This document shows positions 1 through 8,502 of a DNA stretch of 64,000 nucleotides, piece by piece. Made by a program: the position numbers and the translations under genes. The stretch is from positions 372,001 through 436,000 of the forward strand of contig JAVKTT010000001.1 in the NCBI GenBank assembly GCA_031460505.1. The letters run 5' to 3'. Numbering within the stretch: position 1 is the stretch's first letter; each line of letters opens with the position of its first letter. The notes under the pieces were generated by a model that worked only from the letters and a program-made list of their open reading frames with translations, made no database searches and had not been told where the DNA came from. The stretch is from JAAYTL01 sp031460505 (GTDB lineage Bacteria > Bacillota > Clostridia > Tissierellales > Tissierellaceae).

Positions 1-281
1 TTTAATTTAGTCAATCCTCTTATCCACATTTTGGATGGTGAGAAAGTATGCATCCAAGTCATGATACCTGCACAGTTTTCATCATAATTTGCTTCTTCAA
101 TTATCTTTGTAATTTCATCTGGAGTAGTTGCTACTTGTTGTAGTTTTATTTTCCAAGGTAAATATTCAGATTTATTAAGTTTTTCCTCCATAATTCTACC
201 ATGTTCTTTTACTTGCTCTAGTACTTCAGGTCCATATAAATGTTGACTTCCAATTACAAACCAAAACTCGTACTTTTTCAT
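1..281 (-). CDS. araA: L-arabinose isomerase, N-terminal part (cut by window edge)
   Basis: Would convert L-arabinose to L-ribulose in the cytoplasm, the first step of arabinose catabolism. The translated start MKKYEFWFVIGSQHLYGPEV and the later HTFSPSKMWIRGL are the typical AraA N-terminus. About 93 residues are inside the window; the catalytic C-terminal part (family length near 490-500 residues) lies outside. The ATG overlaps the TGA of araB by four bases (ATGA), so the two are translationally coupled at the end of the chvE-mmsA-mmsB-araB-araA operon. No damage is seen in the visible part. Confidence 0.93.
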   Translation of the reverse strand, partial: MKKYEFWFVIGSQHLYGPEVLEQVKEHGRIMEEKLNKSEYLPWKIKLQQVATTPDEITKIIEEANYDENCAGIMTWMHTFSPSKMWIRGLTKL

Positions 282-1972
282 ACTACCCCTCCTAAGCTAA
301 GTTCCTCTTTTATTACACCTTTTTTAATTTCTTTTAATGTCTTCATAACATTGTTTTCTCCTCTACCAAAGTAGTCATGAAGTTTCTTATATTCTTCATA
401 TAATTTATTGTAAATTTCTACATTTTCTTCATTAGGTCTATAGACGACATCTTTTAATTTTCCCATTACTTTAGATGCTTCAACAACACTATCATATCCA
501 CCCTTATCCCCACCTGCTGCAACTGCACCGAAAATTGCAGCTCCAAGGGCTGGTCCATGCTCAGAACCTGCAATGTGTACAGGCATATTTAACACATCAG
601 CGTATACTTGCATCATAAAGGAGTTCTTTTGTGATATACCACCTGATGCATAGAATTCTTCTACAGGAACCCCACTTTCTCTAAAGTTCTCTACAATTAC
701 CCTTGTTCCATATGCAGTTGATTCAATTAATGCTCTATATATCTCTTCTGGCTTAGTTTGCAAATCCATACCTAGTATAACCCCAGTCAAATCCACATCA
801 ACCAAAACAGATCTATTCCCATTCCACCAATCTAGAGCTATCAATCCACTTTCTCCAACTTTAAGTTCTTCTGCCTTATTAGTTAAATATTGGTGTATAC
901 TTAAATTGCTTACTTTTGCTTCTTTTAAATAATTATCCGGTACACAATTGTCAACAAACCAGGCAAAACTATCTCCTACGCAAGATTGACCTGCTTCATA
1001 TCCAAAATATCCAGGTATTATACCATCTTCTACAACACCACACATACCAGGAACCTCTTTTTCTTCTTCTCCTAGAAGAACATGACATGTGGATGTTCCT
1101 ATTATTGCAAGCATTTTACCAGGCTCATATATCTTTACAGCTGGCACTGTTACATGGGCATCCACATTTGCCACTGCTACTGCAGTACCCACATTCAATC
1201 CAGTAAGTTTTGATGCGTATTCTGTTATTTCTCCTGCTTTTTGACCTAGTGGTGTTATATCCCTAGATAATTTGCCATCTACAACGTTTTCTAATCTTTC
1301 ATCTAAAGATTTAAAGAATGACTTATCTGGGTATCCATCCTTTTTATGCCATATTGCTTTATACCCTGCAGTGCATGAGTTTCTTGTCTCAACGCCTGTC
1401 AATTGCCATATAATCCAATCCGTTGCCTCAATAAACTTATCCATTTCTTCATAAATTTCAGGATCTTCATTTAGAATTTGCCATAGTTTAGGGAATAACC
1501 ATTCTGATGAAATTTTACCACCATATCTAGATAACCATTTTTCATTATTTTCCTCAGCAATTCTATTAAGTTCGTTTGCTAAATCCTGAGCAGCATGGTG
1601 TTTCCATAATTTCACATATGCATGAGGTCTGTCTTTATATGTTTCTATGAAACAAAGAGGTGTCCCATCAGCCTTGATTGGTAACACAGTACAAGCAGTA
1701 AAGTCAACTCCAACGCCAATTACATCATTGGGATTTATATTGTTATCACTTAATAGCATAGGTATTGTATTTGATAGGACATCTAAATAATCCTGCGGAT
1801 GTTGTAATGCCCAATCATGACCTAATTCTTTTCCTGATGGTAATCTTTCGTCCATTACTGCATGGCAATAATCATAAACTTTAGAATCAACCTCTTCTCC
1901 TGTATGAACATTTACTAGAACAGCTCTACCAGATAATGTTCCATAATCAATCCCTATTGAATACTTAGTCAT
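278..1972 (-). CDS. araB: Ribulokinase (FGGY carbohydrate kinase)
   Basis: Phosphorylates L-ribulose to L-ribulose 5-phosphate with ATP. The protein is 564 residues, the usual length for AraB. It opens with the FGGY ATPase motif MTKYSIGIDYGTLSGRAVLV, and near residues 445-490 carries YASGGISQKNSFMMQVYADV and a GSEHGPALGAAIFGAV segment typical of FGGY kinases. I place the start at the ATG at 1972, preceded by a GGGGTGGG ribosome site; an upstream in-frame ATG would add 21 unlikely residues and overlap mmsB. It lies 16 bases after mmsB and overlaps araA by four bases. No araD is visible in the window. Confidence 0.95.
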   Translation of the reverse strand: MTKYSIGIDYGTLSGRAVLVNVHTGEEVDSKVYDYCHAVMDERLPSGKELGHDWALQHPQDYLDVLSNTIPMLLSDNNINPNDVIGVGVDFTACTVLPIKADGTPLCFIETYKDRPHAYVKLWKHHAAQDLANELNRIAEENNEKWLSRYGGKISSEWLFPKLWQILNEDPEIYEEMDKFIEATDWIIWQLTGVETRNSCTAGYKAIWHKKDGYPDKSFFKSLDERLENVVDGKLSRDITPLGQKAGEITEYASKLTGLNVGTAVAVANVDAHVTVPAVKIYEPGKMLAIIGTSTCHVLLGEEEKEVPGMCGVVEDGIIPGYFGYEAGQSCVGDSFAWFVDNCVPDNYLKEAKVSNLSIHQYLTNKAEELKVGESGLIALDWWNGNRSVLVDVDLTGVILGMDLQTKPEEIYRALIESTAYGTRVIVENFRESGVPVEEFYASGGISQKNSFMMQVYADVLNMPVHIAGSEHGPALGAAIFGAVAAGGDKGGYDSVVEASKVMGKLKDVVYRPNEENVEIYNKLYEEYKKLHDYFGRGENNVMKTLKEIKKGVIKEELSLGGVV

Positions 1973-1988
1973 AAAACCCACCCCAGTT

Positions 1989-3161
1989 CTATTTTTTAGC
2001 TTTTGCTTTTGTATAGGCATCAAAAGCAACTGCAATAAGTAATACTAAACCTTTAATAGCTTGCTGCCAGTCTATACCTATTCCTAAGATAGACATACCA
2101 TTATTTAATACACCCATTACTAGACCACCGATTATAACACCGATAACTGTACCTACACCACCAGATGCACTTGCTCCACCTATATAACAAGCAGCCATTG
2201 CATCTAGTTCAAATCCAGTACCTGCCCTAGGCATAGCAGCATTTAATCTACCTGAGAAGACTATACCTGCCAACGCAGTTAAGAATCCCATATTTACATA
2301 GACCCAAAATAAGATCTTATCTGTTTTTATACCTGATAATCTTGCTGCTTTTTGGTTTCCACCAATAGCATAAATATACCTTCCAACTACCGTTTTGTTT
2401 GTTACGAAACTATAGATTAAAATCAAGAAGAACAATAGCACCAAGACATTAGGCGCACCTTTGTAAGCAGCTAAACTATAGGTCATTAAGTTTATAGCTA
2501 TAATTACAATGGCATTTTTTAATAAAAGTAGTTGAGTAGAGCCAACAGCGAATCCATATTTCATTTTGTTTTTTCTATCTCTAAATTCTGTATATAAATA
2601 AACAATAGAAAATACTATACCAATTAATAATGTAGTTATATGAAAGCTTTCTCCTCCAAATATATCACCGATAAAACCCGAGCTAAGAACTTGGTAGGAT
2701 TTCTCAAATGGTGCTAAGGTTTGTCCTTTTAATATTACTAAAGTTAACCCCCTAAATATAAGCATCCCTGATAATGTAACTATAAAAGCTGGTATCTTGA
2801 CTACTGCTATCCAGAACCCATGCCATGCACCTACTAAGGCTCCAATAAATAAGGAAATCAATATAACAGGAACAACAGACATATTTTGTTTAATCATCAA
2901 ATTTGCTGCTACTGCTCCAATAAGGGCCACAACAGAACCTACTGATAAATCAACATTACCAGTAACAATAACTAGTAACATACCAATAGCTAATATCAAT
3001 ATATAACTATTTTGTAAGATTAAATTTGTTATATTTAATGGTTTTAATAATATTCCATCCGTAAGAATTTGAAATAAACCCATGATAAATACTAATGCTA
3101 TTGCCATTGCATATTTTCTAATATTTACTTTTAATATATCCTTTACCTTTACACTTTCCAT
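1989..3161 (-). CDS. mmsB: Multiple-monosaccharide ABC transporter permease (GguB/MmsB type)
   Basis: Integral membrane permease of a sugar importer, BPD_transp_2 family (XylH/RbsC/MglC relatives). The 390-residue protein has about ten hydrophobic segments, a GNVDLSVGSVVALIGAV segment near residue 70 and the GGASASGGVGTVIGVIIGGL loop near residue 330 that is characteristic of this permease family. The length (longer than RbsC, like XylH/GguB) and the ChvE-type binding protein in the same operon favour GguB/MmsB. Its ATG directly follows the TAG of the ATPase gene, with GGGAGGG as ribosome site. Downstream araB and araA suggest L-arabinose as at least one substrate; ChvE-type systems often take several sugars. 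Confidence 0.9.
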   Translation of the reverse strand: MESVKVKDILKVNIRKYAMAIALVFIMGLFQILTDGILLKPLNITNLILQNSYILILAIGMLLVIVTGNVDLSVGSVVALIGAVAANLMIKQNMSVVPVILISLFIGALVGAWHGFWIAVVKIPAFIVTLSGMLIFRGLTLVILKGQTLAPFEKSYQVLSSGFIGDIFGGESFHITTLLIGIVFSIVYLYTEFRDRKNKMKYGFAVGSTQLLLLKNAIVIIAINLMTYSLAAYKGAPNVLVLLFFLILIYSFVTNKTVVGRYIYAIGGNQKAARLSGIKTDKILFWVYVNMGFLTALAGIVFSGRLNAAMPRAGTGFELDAMAACYIGGASASGGVGTVIGVIIGGLVMGVLNNGMSILGIGIDWQQAIKGLVLLIAVAFDAYTKAKAKK

Positions 3162-4697
3162 CTATATTCCCTCCCTGCTATACTTCATGATGCAATTCAT
3201 AACATTTTCTGCAGTAGCATTTTCTCCCTCAAGCTCTCCTACAATCATACCTTCGTTCATTACATAAATTCTATCGCACATCTCTAATAATTCAGGAAGT
3301 TCAGAAGAAATCATAAGTATAGATTTTCCTTGGCCAGCTAAATCATTGATTATTGTATATATTTCTCTCTTAGCTCCAACATCAATACCTCTTGTTGGCT
3401 CATCTAGTATTAATAAATCTGGCTCAGAAAGCATCCATCTACTAAGTACCACTTTTTGCTGATTGCCCCCACTTAAATCTTCTGTTTTCTGGAGAATATC
3501 TCTTGATCTAATATTTAAGTTACTTCTATATTCTCCAGTAACCTTTATTTCTTCATTTCTATTAATAACTAATTTGTTACTTATCTTATCGAAGTTAGCA
3601 AGACTTATATTATTTTTTATATTGTCAATTAATATAAGACCATAGTTTTTTCTATCTTCCGTTACATAAGCTATACCATTATCTATTGCCTGACTTACAG
3701 AATTGATAGTTAGTTCTTTTCCACTTTTATATATGGAACCTGATGTTTTCTTGCCATAGGATTGACCAAATACACTCATAGCAAATTCTGTCCTCCCTGC
3801 ACCCATCAGTCCTGCTATACCAACTACTTCACCCTTTTTTATATTTATATTAACATCTTCTATAATTTTCTTTTTACTATCTACTGCATCTACAACGTTC
3901 CAATCCTTAATTTCAAAAAACACTTCTCCAACCTTTACATTACGACTTGGATAATAATCCCCGATATCTCTACCTACCATTCCCTTAATGATTCTGTCTT
4001 GACTGAGCGTTTCATCATTGTCTAAGGTTTCTATTGTAGATCCATCTCTTAGTATGGTAATCCTGTCTGCAACTTTAGAAACCTCATTTAACTTATGGGA
4101 TATAAGTATGGATGTGATACCTGATTTCTTAAACTCTAATAATAGCTTTAGTAAATTCTCACTATCATCCTCGTTTAGTGAAGCTGTTGGCTCATCAAGG
4201 ATTAGTAATTTTACATTTTTTGTTAAAGCCTTTGCTATTTCAATTAACTGCTGTTTCCCAACCCCTAAAGTATTAACTACAACATCAGGATTCTCACTTA
4301 AACCAATCTTCTCAAATATTTTCTTTGCTTCAGTAGCTGTCTTCTCCCAATCAATAACTCCATTTTTGGCTTGCTCATTTCCTAAAAATACATTTTCAGC
4401 AGCTGACATAAAAGGACTTAATGTCAACTCTTGATGAATAATCACTATTCCTTTGCTTTCACTTTCTCTAATACTACTAAACTTACACTCTTGTCCTTCA
4501 TATAAAACATCCCCAGTATAAGTCCCATATGGATAAACTCCACTAAGTACATTCATCAAGGTAGATTTACCAGCACCATTCTCACCAACCAGTGCATGGA
4601 TTTCACCTTCTCTAACTTCTAAGTTAACATTATCTAATGCCTTGACTCCATAGAACTCCTTGGTGATATTATTCATATTTAATATGATTTCTGCCAT
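3162..4697 (-). CDS. mmsA: Multiple-monosaccharide ABC transporter ATP-binding protein (GguA/MmsA type)
   Basis: Energises the sugar importer together with MmsB and ChvE at the inner face of the membrane. The 511-residue protein carries two ABC domains. The first has Walker A GENGAGKST, signature LGVGKQQ and Walker B LLILDEPTASL; the second has the family-typical degenerate Walker A GLMGAGRTE, then LSGGNQQKVVLSRW and LLILDEPTRGID. The start at 4697 (MAEIILNMNNITKEFYG) is chosen over an in-frame ATG 18 codons upstream because that longer form would read through the intergenic hairpin and because GGGGTGG lies just before this ATG. Confidence 0.92.
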   Translation of the reverse strand: MAEIILNMNNITKEFYGVKALDNVNLEVREGEIHALVGENGAGKSTLMNVLSGVYPYGTYTGDVLYEGQECKFSSIRESESKGIVIIHQELTLSPFMSAAENVFLGNEQAKNGVIDWEKTATEAKKIFEKIGLSENPDVVVNTLGVGKQQLIEIAKALTKNVKLLILDEPTASLNEDDSENLLKLLLEFKKSGITSILISHKLNEVSKVADRITILRDGSTIETLDNDETLSQDRIIKGMVGRDIGDYYPSRNVKVGEVFFEIKDWNVVDAVDSKKKIIEDVNINIKKGEVVGIAGLMGAGRTEFAMSVFGQSYGKKTSGSIYKSGKELTINSVSQAIDNGIAYVTEDRKNYGLILIDNIKNNISLANFDKISNKLVINRNEEIKVTGEYRSNLNIRSRDILQKTEDLSGGNQQKVVLSRWMLSEPDLLILDEPTRGIDVGAKREIYTIINDLAGQGKSILMISSELPELLEMCDRIYVMNEGMIVGELEGENATAENVMNCIMKYSREGI

Positions 4698-4719
4698 CTT
4701 TACCACCCCTCTATTTAGA

Positions 4720-4755
4720 AAATTTGGCGATAGTCTAGAGACTATCACCAAATTT
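4720..4755 (-). other. Intercistronic hairpin between chvE and mmsA
   Basis: Two 17-base arms (4720-4736 and 4739-4755) are complementary except for one G-U type mismatch, with a 2-base loop. On the minus strand the stem is followed by TTTTCTAAATAG, a weak U tract. The position just after a periplasmic-type binding-protein gene fits a partial terminator or 3' stabiliser that yields more ChvE than MmsA/MmsB. The role is inferred. Confidence 0.6.
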
Positions 4756-4763
4756 AATTTAGA

Positions 4764-5846
4764 CTATAAACCTAAATCAGCTTCCGTGTAATATCCACTA
4801 TCGATTAAAGCTTCTTTATAGTTTGTTATATCTACTGAAACTGGCCCTAAAAGATATGAAGGCACAACCTTTACTCCATTATGATATGTTTCTGTATCAT
4901 TTAGTGTTGGCTCTCCACCTTCAAGTATTGCCTCAACCATTCCAACTGCAACTTTTGCTAATTCCCTTGTATCTTTAAATATAGTTTGAGTTTGCTCACC
5001 AGCTATGATTGATTTAACTCCAGGTATGTCTGCATCTTGACCTGTTATTAAAGGAAGTGGTAAATCAGCTGAGCCATAACCTACACCTTTTAGTGAGGAA
5101 ATGATTCCTAAACTAATTGGATCGTATGGTGATAATACTATATCTACTTTAGCTGAAGTATAATGCGCTGTCAGTATGTTATCCATACGTGCTTGTGCAG
5201 TAGCTGCATCCCATCTCAATGTTGAAACTACGTCCATTCCAGTTTGTCCACTCTTAACTACTAATTGGCCTTTATCGATATAAGGTTGTAATATTGACAT
5301 TGCACCATCATAGAAGAAGTAAGCGTTGTTGTCATCAGGGGAACCACCAAATAGTTCAATATTGAAAGGTCCCTCCCCCTTATCTAATCCCATTTTTTCA
5401 ACGATATAATTTCCTTGTTCAACACCTACTTGGAAGTTATCGAAAGTTGCATAATAACTAACGTGTTCACTGTTCATTAGAAGTCTATCATATGCAATTA
5501 TTGCAATACCTTCTTCTGCAGCTTTAGCCATTACATCTGTTAATGCTTCTCCATCAATTGATGCAATTACTATAACTTCTGCACCTTTAGTAATCATATT
5601 TTCGATTTGTGCTACTTGGTTTTCTACAACATCTTCACCAAATTGAAGGTCAACTTTATAACCTTTGTCTTCTAATATTTTCTTCATATTGTTTCCATCT
5701 TCAATCCATCTAGGTGCAGATTGAGTTGGCATTGCAACACCTATAAGCTTGCTATTTTCCCCACCTGTTGTGACATCCCCACTAGAACATGCCACTACAC
5801 TTACTACCATTACCAAAGCTAGTAAAATGATCAATGTTTTTTTCAT
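4764..5846 (-). CDS. chvE: ChvE-type multiple-sugar-binding lipoprotein
   Basis: Extracellular, lipid-anchored substrate-binding protein of the monosaccharide importer. The 360-residue protein begins with a lipoprotein signal (MKKTLIILLALVMVVSVVAC, lipobox Cys20). Its body matches ChvE: IGVAMPTQSAPRWIEDGNN, TKGAEVIVIASIDG, YYATFDNFQVGVEQGNYI, FGGSPDDNNAYFFYDGAMS and SGQDAD/TGQDADIPGVKSIIAGEQ blocks are in the family order. It is the promoter-proximal gene of the chvE-mmsA-mmsB-araB-araA operon. Sugar specificity cannot be read from sequence alone; arabinose is suggested by araBA, while ChvE relatives also bind galactose, glucose and xylose. Confidence 0.93.
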   Translation of the reverse strand: MKKTLIILLALVMVVSVVACSSGDVTTGGENSKLIGVAMPTQSAPRWIEDGNNMKKILEDKGYKVDLQFGEDVVENQVAQIENMITKGAEVIVIASIDGEALTDVMAKAAEEGIAIIAYDRLLMNSEHVSYYATFDNFQVGVEQGNYIVEKMGLDKGEGPFNIELFGGSPDDNNAYFFYDGAMSILQPYIDKGQLVVKSGQTGMDVVSTLRWDAATAQARMDNILTAHYTSAKVDIVLSPYDPISLGIISSLKGVGYGSADLPLPLITGQDADIPGVKSIIAGEQTQTIFKDTRELAKVAVGMVEAILEGGEPTLNDTETYHNGVKVVPSYLLGPVSVDITNYKEALIDSGYYTEADLGL

Positions 5847-5942
5847 TTACTAAAAGCCCCCTTATAATAATTTTTTGGGTTTGATTGCAATTGCATAATC
5901 AAGTGTTATAATTTTAGTTAAGGCTAGTTATTTTTCGCTCAA

Positions 5943-5978
5943 TTTGCAATTTTTAAAATGCAAACGATTACCCGTTAA
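5943..5978. promoter_or_regulatory. Candidate operator(s) just downstream of the chvE start site
   Basis: An inverted repeat TTTGCA (5943-5948) / TGCAAA (5959-5964) runs into TGCAAACGATTACCCGTTAA, which contains AACG-N6-CGTT (an inverted repeat) and matches 12 of 14 positions of the catabolite-repression consensus TGWAANCGNTNWCA at 5959-5972. It sits at about +1 to +30 of the chvE promoter, where a repressor would block transcription. Whether CcpA, a LacI-type protein or the adjacent DeoR-type regulator binds is not decided by the sequence. Confidence 0.5.
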
Positions 5979-5982
5979 AATG

Positions 5983-6011
5983 ATATTAACATATGCTTTT
6001 GTATCAGTCAA
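5983..6011 (-). promoter_or_regulatory. SigA-type promoter of the chvE-mmsAB-araBA operon
   Basis: On the minus strand TTGACT (6006-6011) is followed after exactly 17 bases by TAATAT (5983-5988). The predicted start near 5976 gives a leader of about 130 bases before chvE. That leader holds another imperfect palindrome, TTGATTGCAATTGC...AATCAA at 5881-5902, which could be a further operator. Confidence 0.7.
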
Positions 6012-6026
6012 TATAAATTGTTTGTT

Positions 6027-6056
6027 TTGTTTCGAATTCTTTCTTTTAGTTATAAT
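6027..6056 (+). promoter_or_regulatory. Promoter of the DeoR-type regulator/ATPase pair
   Basis: TTGTTT (6027-6032), an 18-base spacer and a perfect TATAAT (6051-6056) lie 84-113 bases before the regulator ATG. The 293-base divergent region 5847-6139 otherwise holds only the chvE promoter and the operator-like repeats. Confidence 0.55.
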
Positions 6057-6139
6057 ATTATATGCTTGATATTTGGTTTATATTTCATATATACTTATAT
6101 TAATAAAAAATTTTATCAGTATAGGATGTGGGGAGTTAA

Positions 6140-6946
6140 ATGTTTGCAATAGAACGAATCCGTATAATTAAAAACTATCTTTTAGAAAAGAATAAGGTCT
6201 CAGTTAATGAATTAAGTAAAATGTTAGATGTATCTGAGGTTACCATTAGAAGAGATTTAGAAAAACTAGAAGAAGAAGGAATGCTTATTAGGACCCATGG
6301 AGGAGCTGTTCTTAAAAAACAGACAAACCAAACAAACTCACATAATCAAAAAATCAACTCTATTGATATTAATTCTCCATATACAGATTTATATGAGGAG
6401 ATTGCTGAAATTGCAATACATATTATTGAAAATGGCGATGTAATTATGCTAGCTAATGGTATCATCAATTATCATATTGCAAAAAAATTAAATCAGAAAA
6501 AAAACGTAACGGTTCTAACAAATGATCTTTTGGTTTCGATTGAAGCAGCTTCTAGTTCATCTAATAAGGCTGTACTTTTAGGTGGCGATGTTGATTTTGA
6601 AACTAAGGCAACATTTGGTGCTCTTACAGCTATGGATATACAGAAGTTTTATGTAAATAAAGTATTTATTGAAGTAGATGGTATAGACATAGATACAGGA
6701 ATCAGTGTTTCCACTATTGATAAAGCTAATTTAATAAATAGTATATTACCAAACTCTAAAGAAAAAATAATCTTATGTCTGGGCTCCAACTTCAACAAAA
6801 CAGCATTTTATAATATTAGCAGCTTAAATATTGCTGAAAAAATAGTTACTAACTCTAATATCGATGATTCTTATAAGGAATATTTATCTAAACAAGGAAT
6901 TCAACTTTATACATCCATAAATGCAGTTGAGGGGGGTAACCTTTAA
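6140..6946 (+). CDS. DeoR-family transcriptional regulator
   Basis: Sugar-responsive repressor of the DeoR/GlpR type, 268 residues. Residues about 5-60 are the DeoR helix-turn-helix (VSVNELSKMLDVSEVTIRRD followed by LEEEGMLIRTHGGAV), and residues about 75-230 are a DeoRC sensor domain. The usual sugar-phosphate site motif near the start of the sensor (D-x-G-[ST]-T) is replaced by LANGIINYHIAKKL, so the ligand may differ from that of ordinary members. It is read from GGGGAG 6-8 bases before the ATG and its TAA overlaps the next ATG by one base. Being divergent from chvE, it probably controls that operon and its own; this is inferred. Confidence 0.85.
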   Translation: MFAIERIRIIKNYLLEKNKVSVNELSKMLDVSEVTIRRDLEKLEEEGMLIRTHGGAVLKKQTNQTNSHNQKINSIDINSPYTDLYEEIAEIAIHIIENGDVIMLANGIINYHIAKKLNQKKNVTVLTNDLLVSIEAASSSSNKAVLLGGDVDFETKATFGALTAMDIQKFYVNKVFIEVDGIDIDTGISVSTIDKANLINSILPNSKEKIILCLGSNFNKTAFYNISSLNIAEKIVTNSNIDDSYKEYLSKQGIQLYTSINAVEGGNL

Positions 6947-8436
6947 TGGATGCTGCTATCTTATCTTTAGTAGAAGTAAATAAGAAGATATCGGATATAT
7001 TTGAACTTAATGATATTAATATTGATTTTTATCCCGGAAAGGTTTGTGCGGTCATTGGAGAAAATGGATCTGGTAAGTCCAGTTTAATGAATGTTATCAG
7101 TGGACTTTTGCCTTTAGATAGTGGCAAAATGATACTAGATAATGAAGTTATTAACCTAAATTCCATAAATGATGGTAAAAATAAAGGCATATATTATGTA
7201 CAACAAGAGGCTAACTTATTTGAAAATCTAACTATAGCAGAGAATGTTTTTATTGATTCATTATCATATTCATATTCTCCTTTTAAAACAGTAGATTTCA
7301 ACGAAATATTTAATTTAACAAAAAATTTGTTTAGAAAGTTAAATGTAGAACTTGACCCTTTGGCTTATGTAAAAAATATGAATTTATCACAAAGGCAAAT
7401 TCTTTCATTTGTAAAGGCTTATGTAGCAAATGCTAAGATTACTATATTTGATGAACCTTCTTCTGCTTTAACAGATATAGAAAACGATATCTTATTTAGA
7501 ATAATAGATCTCTTAAAAGAAAATGGTAGTTCAATAATTATTATTTCGCATAAGATTGATAGAATCTTAAGTATAGGTGATTATGTAGCAATACTTAGAA
7601 ATGGTTCCATCATAGAGAAGGGTAATTTAAAGGATTACTCTAATGAGAGAATAATACAGGTTATCTCTAGGTCTTCAAGTATAGATAGTTTCCCGAAACT
7701 TCACTTCGAAAAAGAAAAAGAGATACTTTCGGTTAATAATATTAACTATAAAAATTCTCTGAATAATATTTCCTTTACATTACAAAAACAAGAGATACTT
7801 GGTATTATAGGACATTCTAATTCAGGTAAACAACAATTAATTCAAGTATTATTTGGTATGACAAAACCTGAATCAGGTACTATTTTTTTAGATGGGACAA
7901 GCATAAATGTAACCCATCCATATGATGCCATGGAAAAAGGATTTGCTTTAGTACCAGAAGATAAAATAGAATACTCTATCTTTGGAAAATTAGACTTAAC
8001 TAACAATCTAACTATGTCATCATTGAGGAGATTTTCTAAGAATTATGTTCTGGATAAATACATTACTACTAATGTAGCTAAAAATTATATTGATAAATTA
8101 AACATTAACCCTGGAAATCCAGAAGATAATATTGTTCATTATAGCGGAGGGAATCAACAAAAAGTCGCTTTTGCTAAGAGCATAATGCATTTTGCTAAGA
8201 TATATATATTAGATGAACCAACACGTGGTATGGACTTAGCATCAAAAAATGATGTATATAATATAATGAATAATTTATTGATCAATGAATCAAGCATAAT
8301 TATATTTTCATCAGATTTCGACGAAATCCTAGGTATGTGCGATAGAATATTAGTCTTATCAGAAGGAGAAATTATAGCTGAACTAGATGCAAATCATACT
8401 AATAGAGAAGAATTAGTATACTATTTGACATTATAA
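6946..8436 (+). CDS. RbsA-like double ABC ATPase without its own permease
   Basis: Sugar-type ABC ATPase of 496 residues with two nucleotide-binding domains. Domain 1: Walker A GENGSGKSS (near residue 40), degenerate signature NLSQRQILSFVKAY, Walker B ITIFDEPSSAL. Domain 2: loop GIIGHSNSGKQQLIQ, signature YSGGNQQKVAFAKS, Walker B IYILDEPTRGMD. The ATG overlaps the TAA of the DeoR gene (TAATG) after a GGGGGG ribosome site. No permease or binding protein accompanies it: the next gene is convergent. It may use MmsB/ChvE, whose own ATPase is MmsA, or have a regulatory role. The sequence is more divergent than MmsA; the stop codon lies within a palindromic repeat. Confidence 0.82.
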   Translation: MDAAILSLVEVNKKISDIFELNDINIDFYPGKVCAVIGENGSGKSSLMNVISGLLPLDSGKMILDNEVINLNSINDGKNKGIYYVQQEANLFENLTIAENVFIDSLSYSYSPFKTVDFNEIFNLTKNLFRKLNVELDPLAYVKNMNLSQRQILSFVKAYVANAKITIFDEPSSALTDIENDILFRIIDLLKENGSSIIIISHKIDRILSIGDYVAILRNGSIIEKGNLKDYSNERIIQVISRSSSIDSFPKLHFEKEKEILSVNNINYKNSLNNISFTLQKQEILGIIGHSNSGKQQLIQVLFGMTKPESGTIFLDGTSINVTHPYDAMEKGFALVPEDKIEYSIFGKLDLTNNLTMSSLRRFSKNYVLDKYITTNVAKNYIDKLNINPGNPEDNIVHYSGGNQQKVAFAKSIMHFAKIYILDEPTRGMDLASKNDVYNIMNNLLINESSIIIFSSDFDEILGMCDRILVLSEGEIIAELDANHTNREELVYYLTL

Positions 8437-8497
8437 GATTCTTCGCTAAAGCTCAGAATGACGAAAAGAGTCATCCTGAACGATAGTGAAGGATCTT
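8435..8497. repeat. Interspersed palindromic repeat, copy 1
   Basis: Left arm 8435-8462 (AAGATTCTTCGCTAAAGCTC, then AGAATGAC) pairs with right arm 8470-8497 (GTCATCCTGAACGATAGTGA, then AGGATCTT) around a 7-base loop. The same sequence family recurs at 21356-21431 with its arms in the other order. It fills the gap between two convergent genes and could act as a two-way terminator. Confidence 0.75.
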
Positions 8498-8502
8498 TCA
8501 TC

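Noticed and set aside
916..1206. Plus-strand open frame of 96 residues inside araB
   Set aside because: Low-complexity Leu/His-rich antisense shadow of a well-conserved gene, with no ribosome site.
4018..4434. Plus-strand open frame of 138 residues inside mmsA
   Set aside because: Antisense to a conserved ABC ATPase; Ser/Phe/Asn-rich composition and no family motifs.
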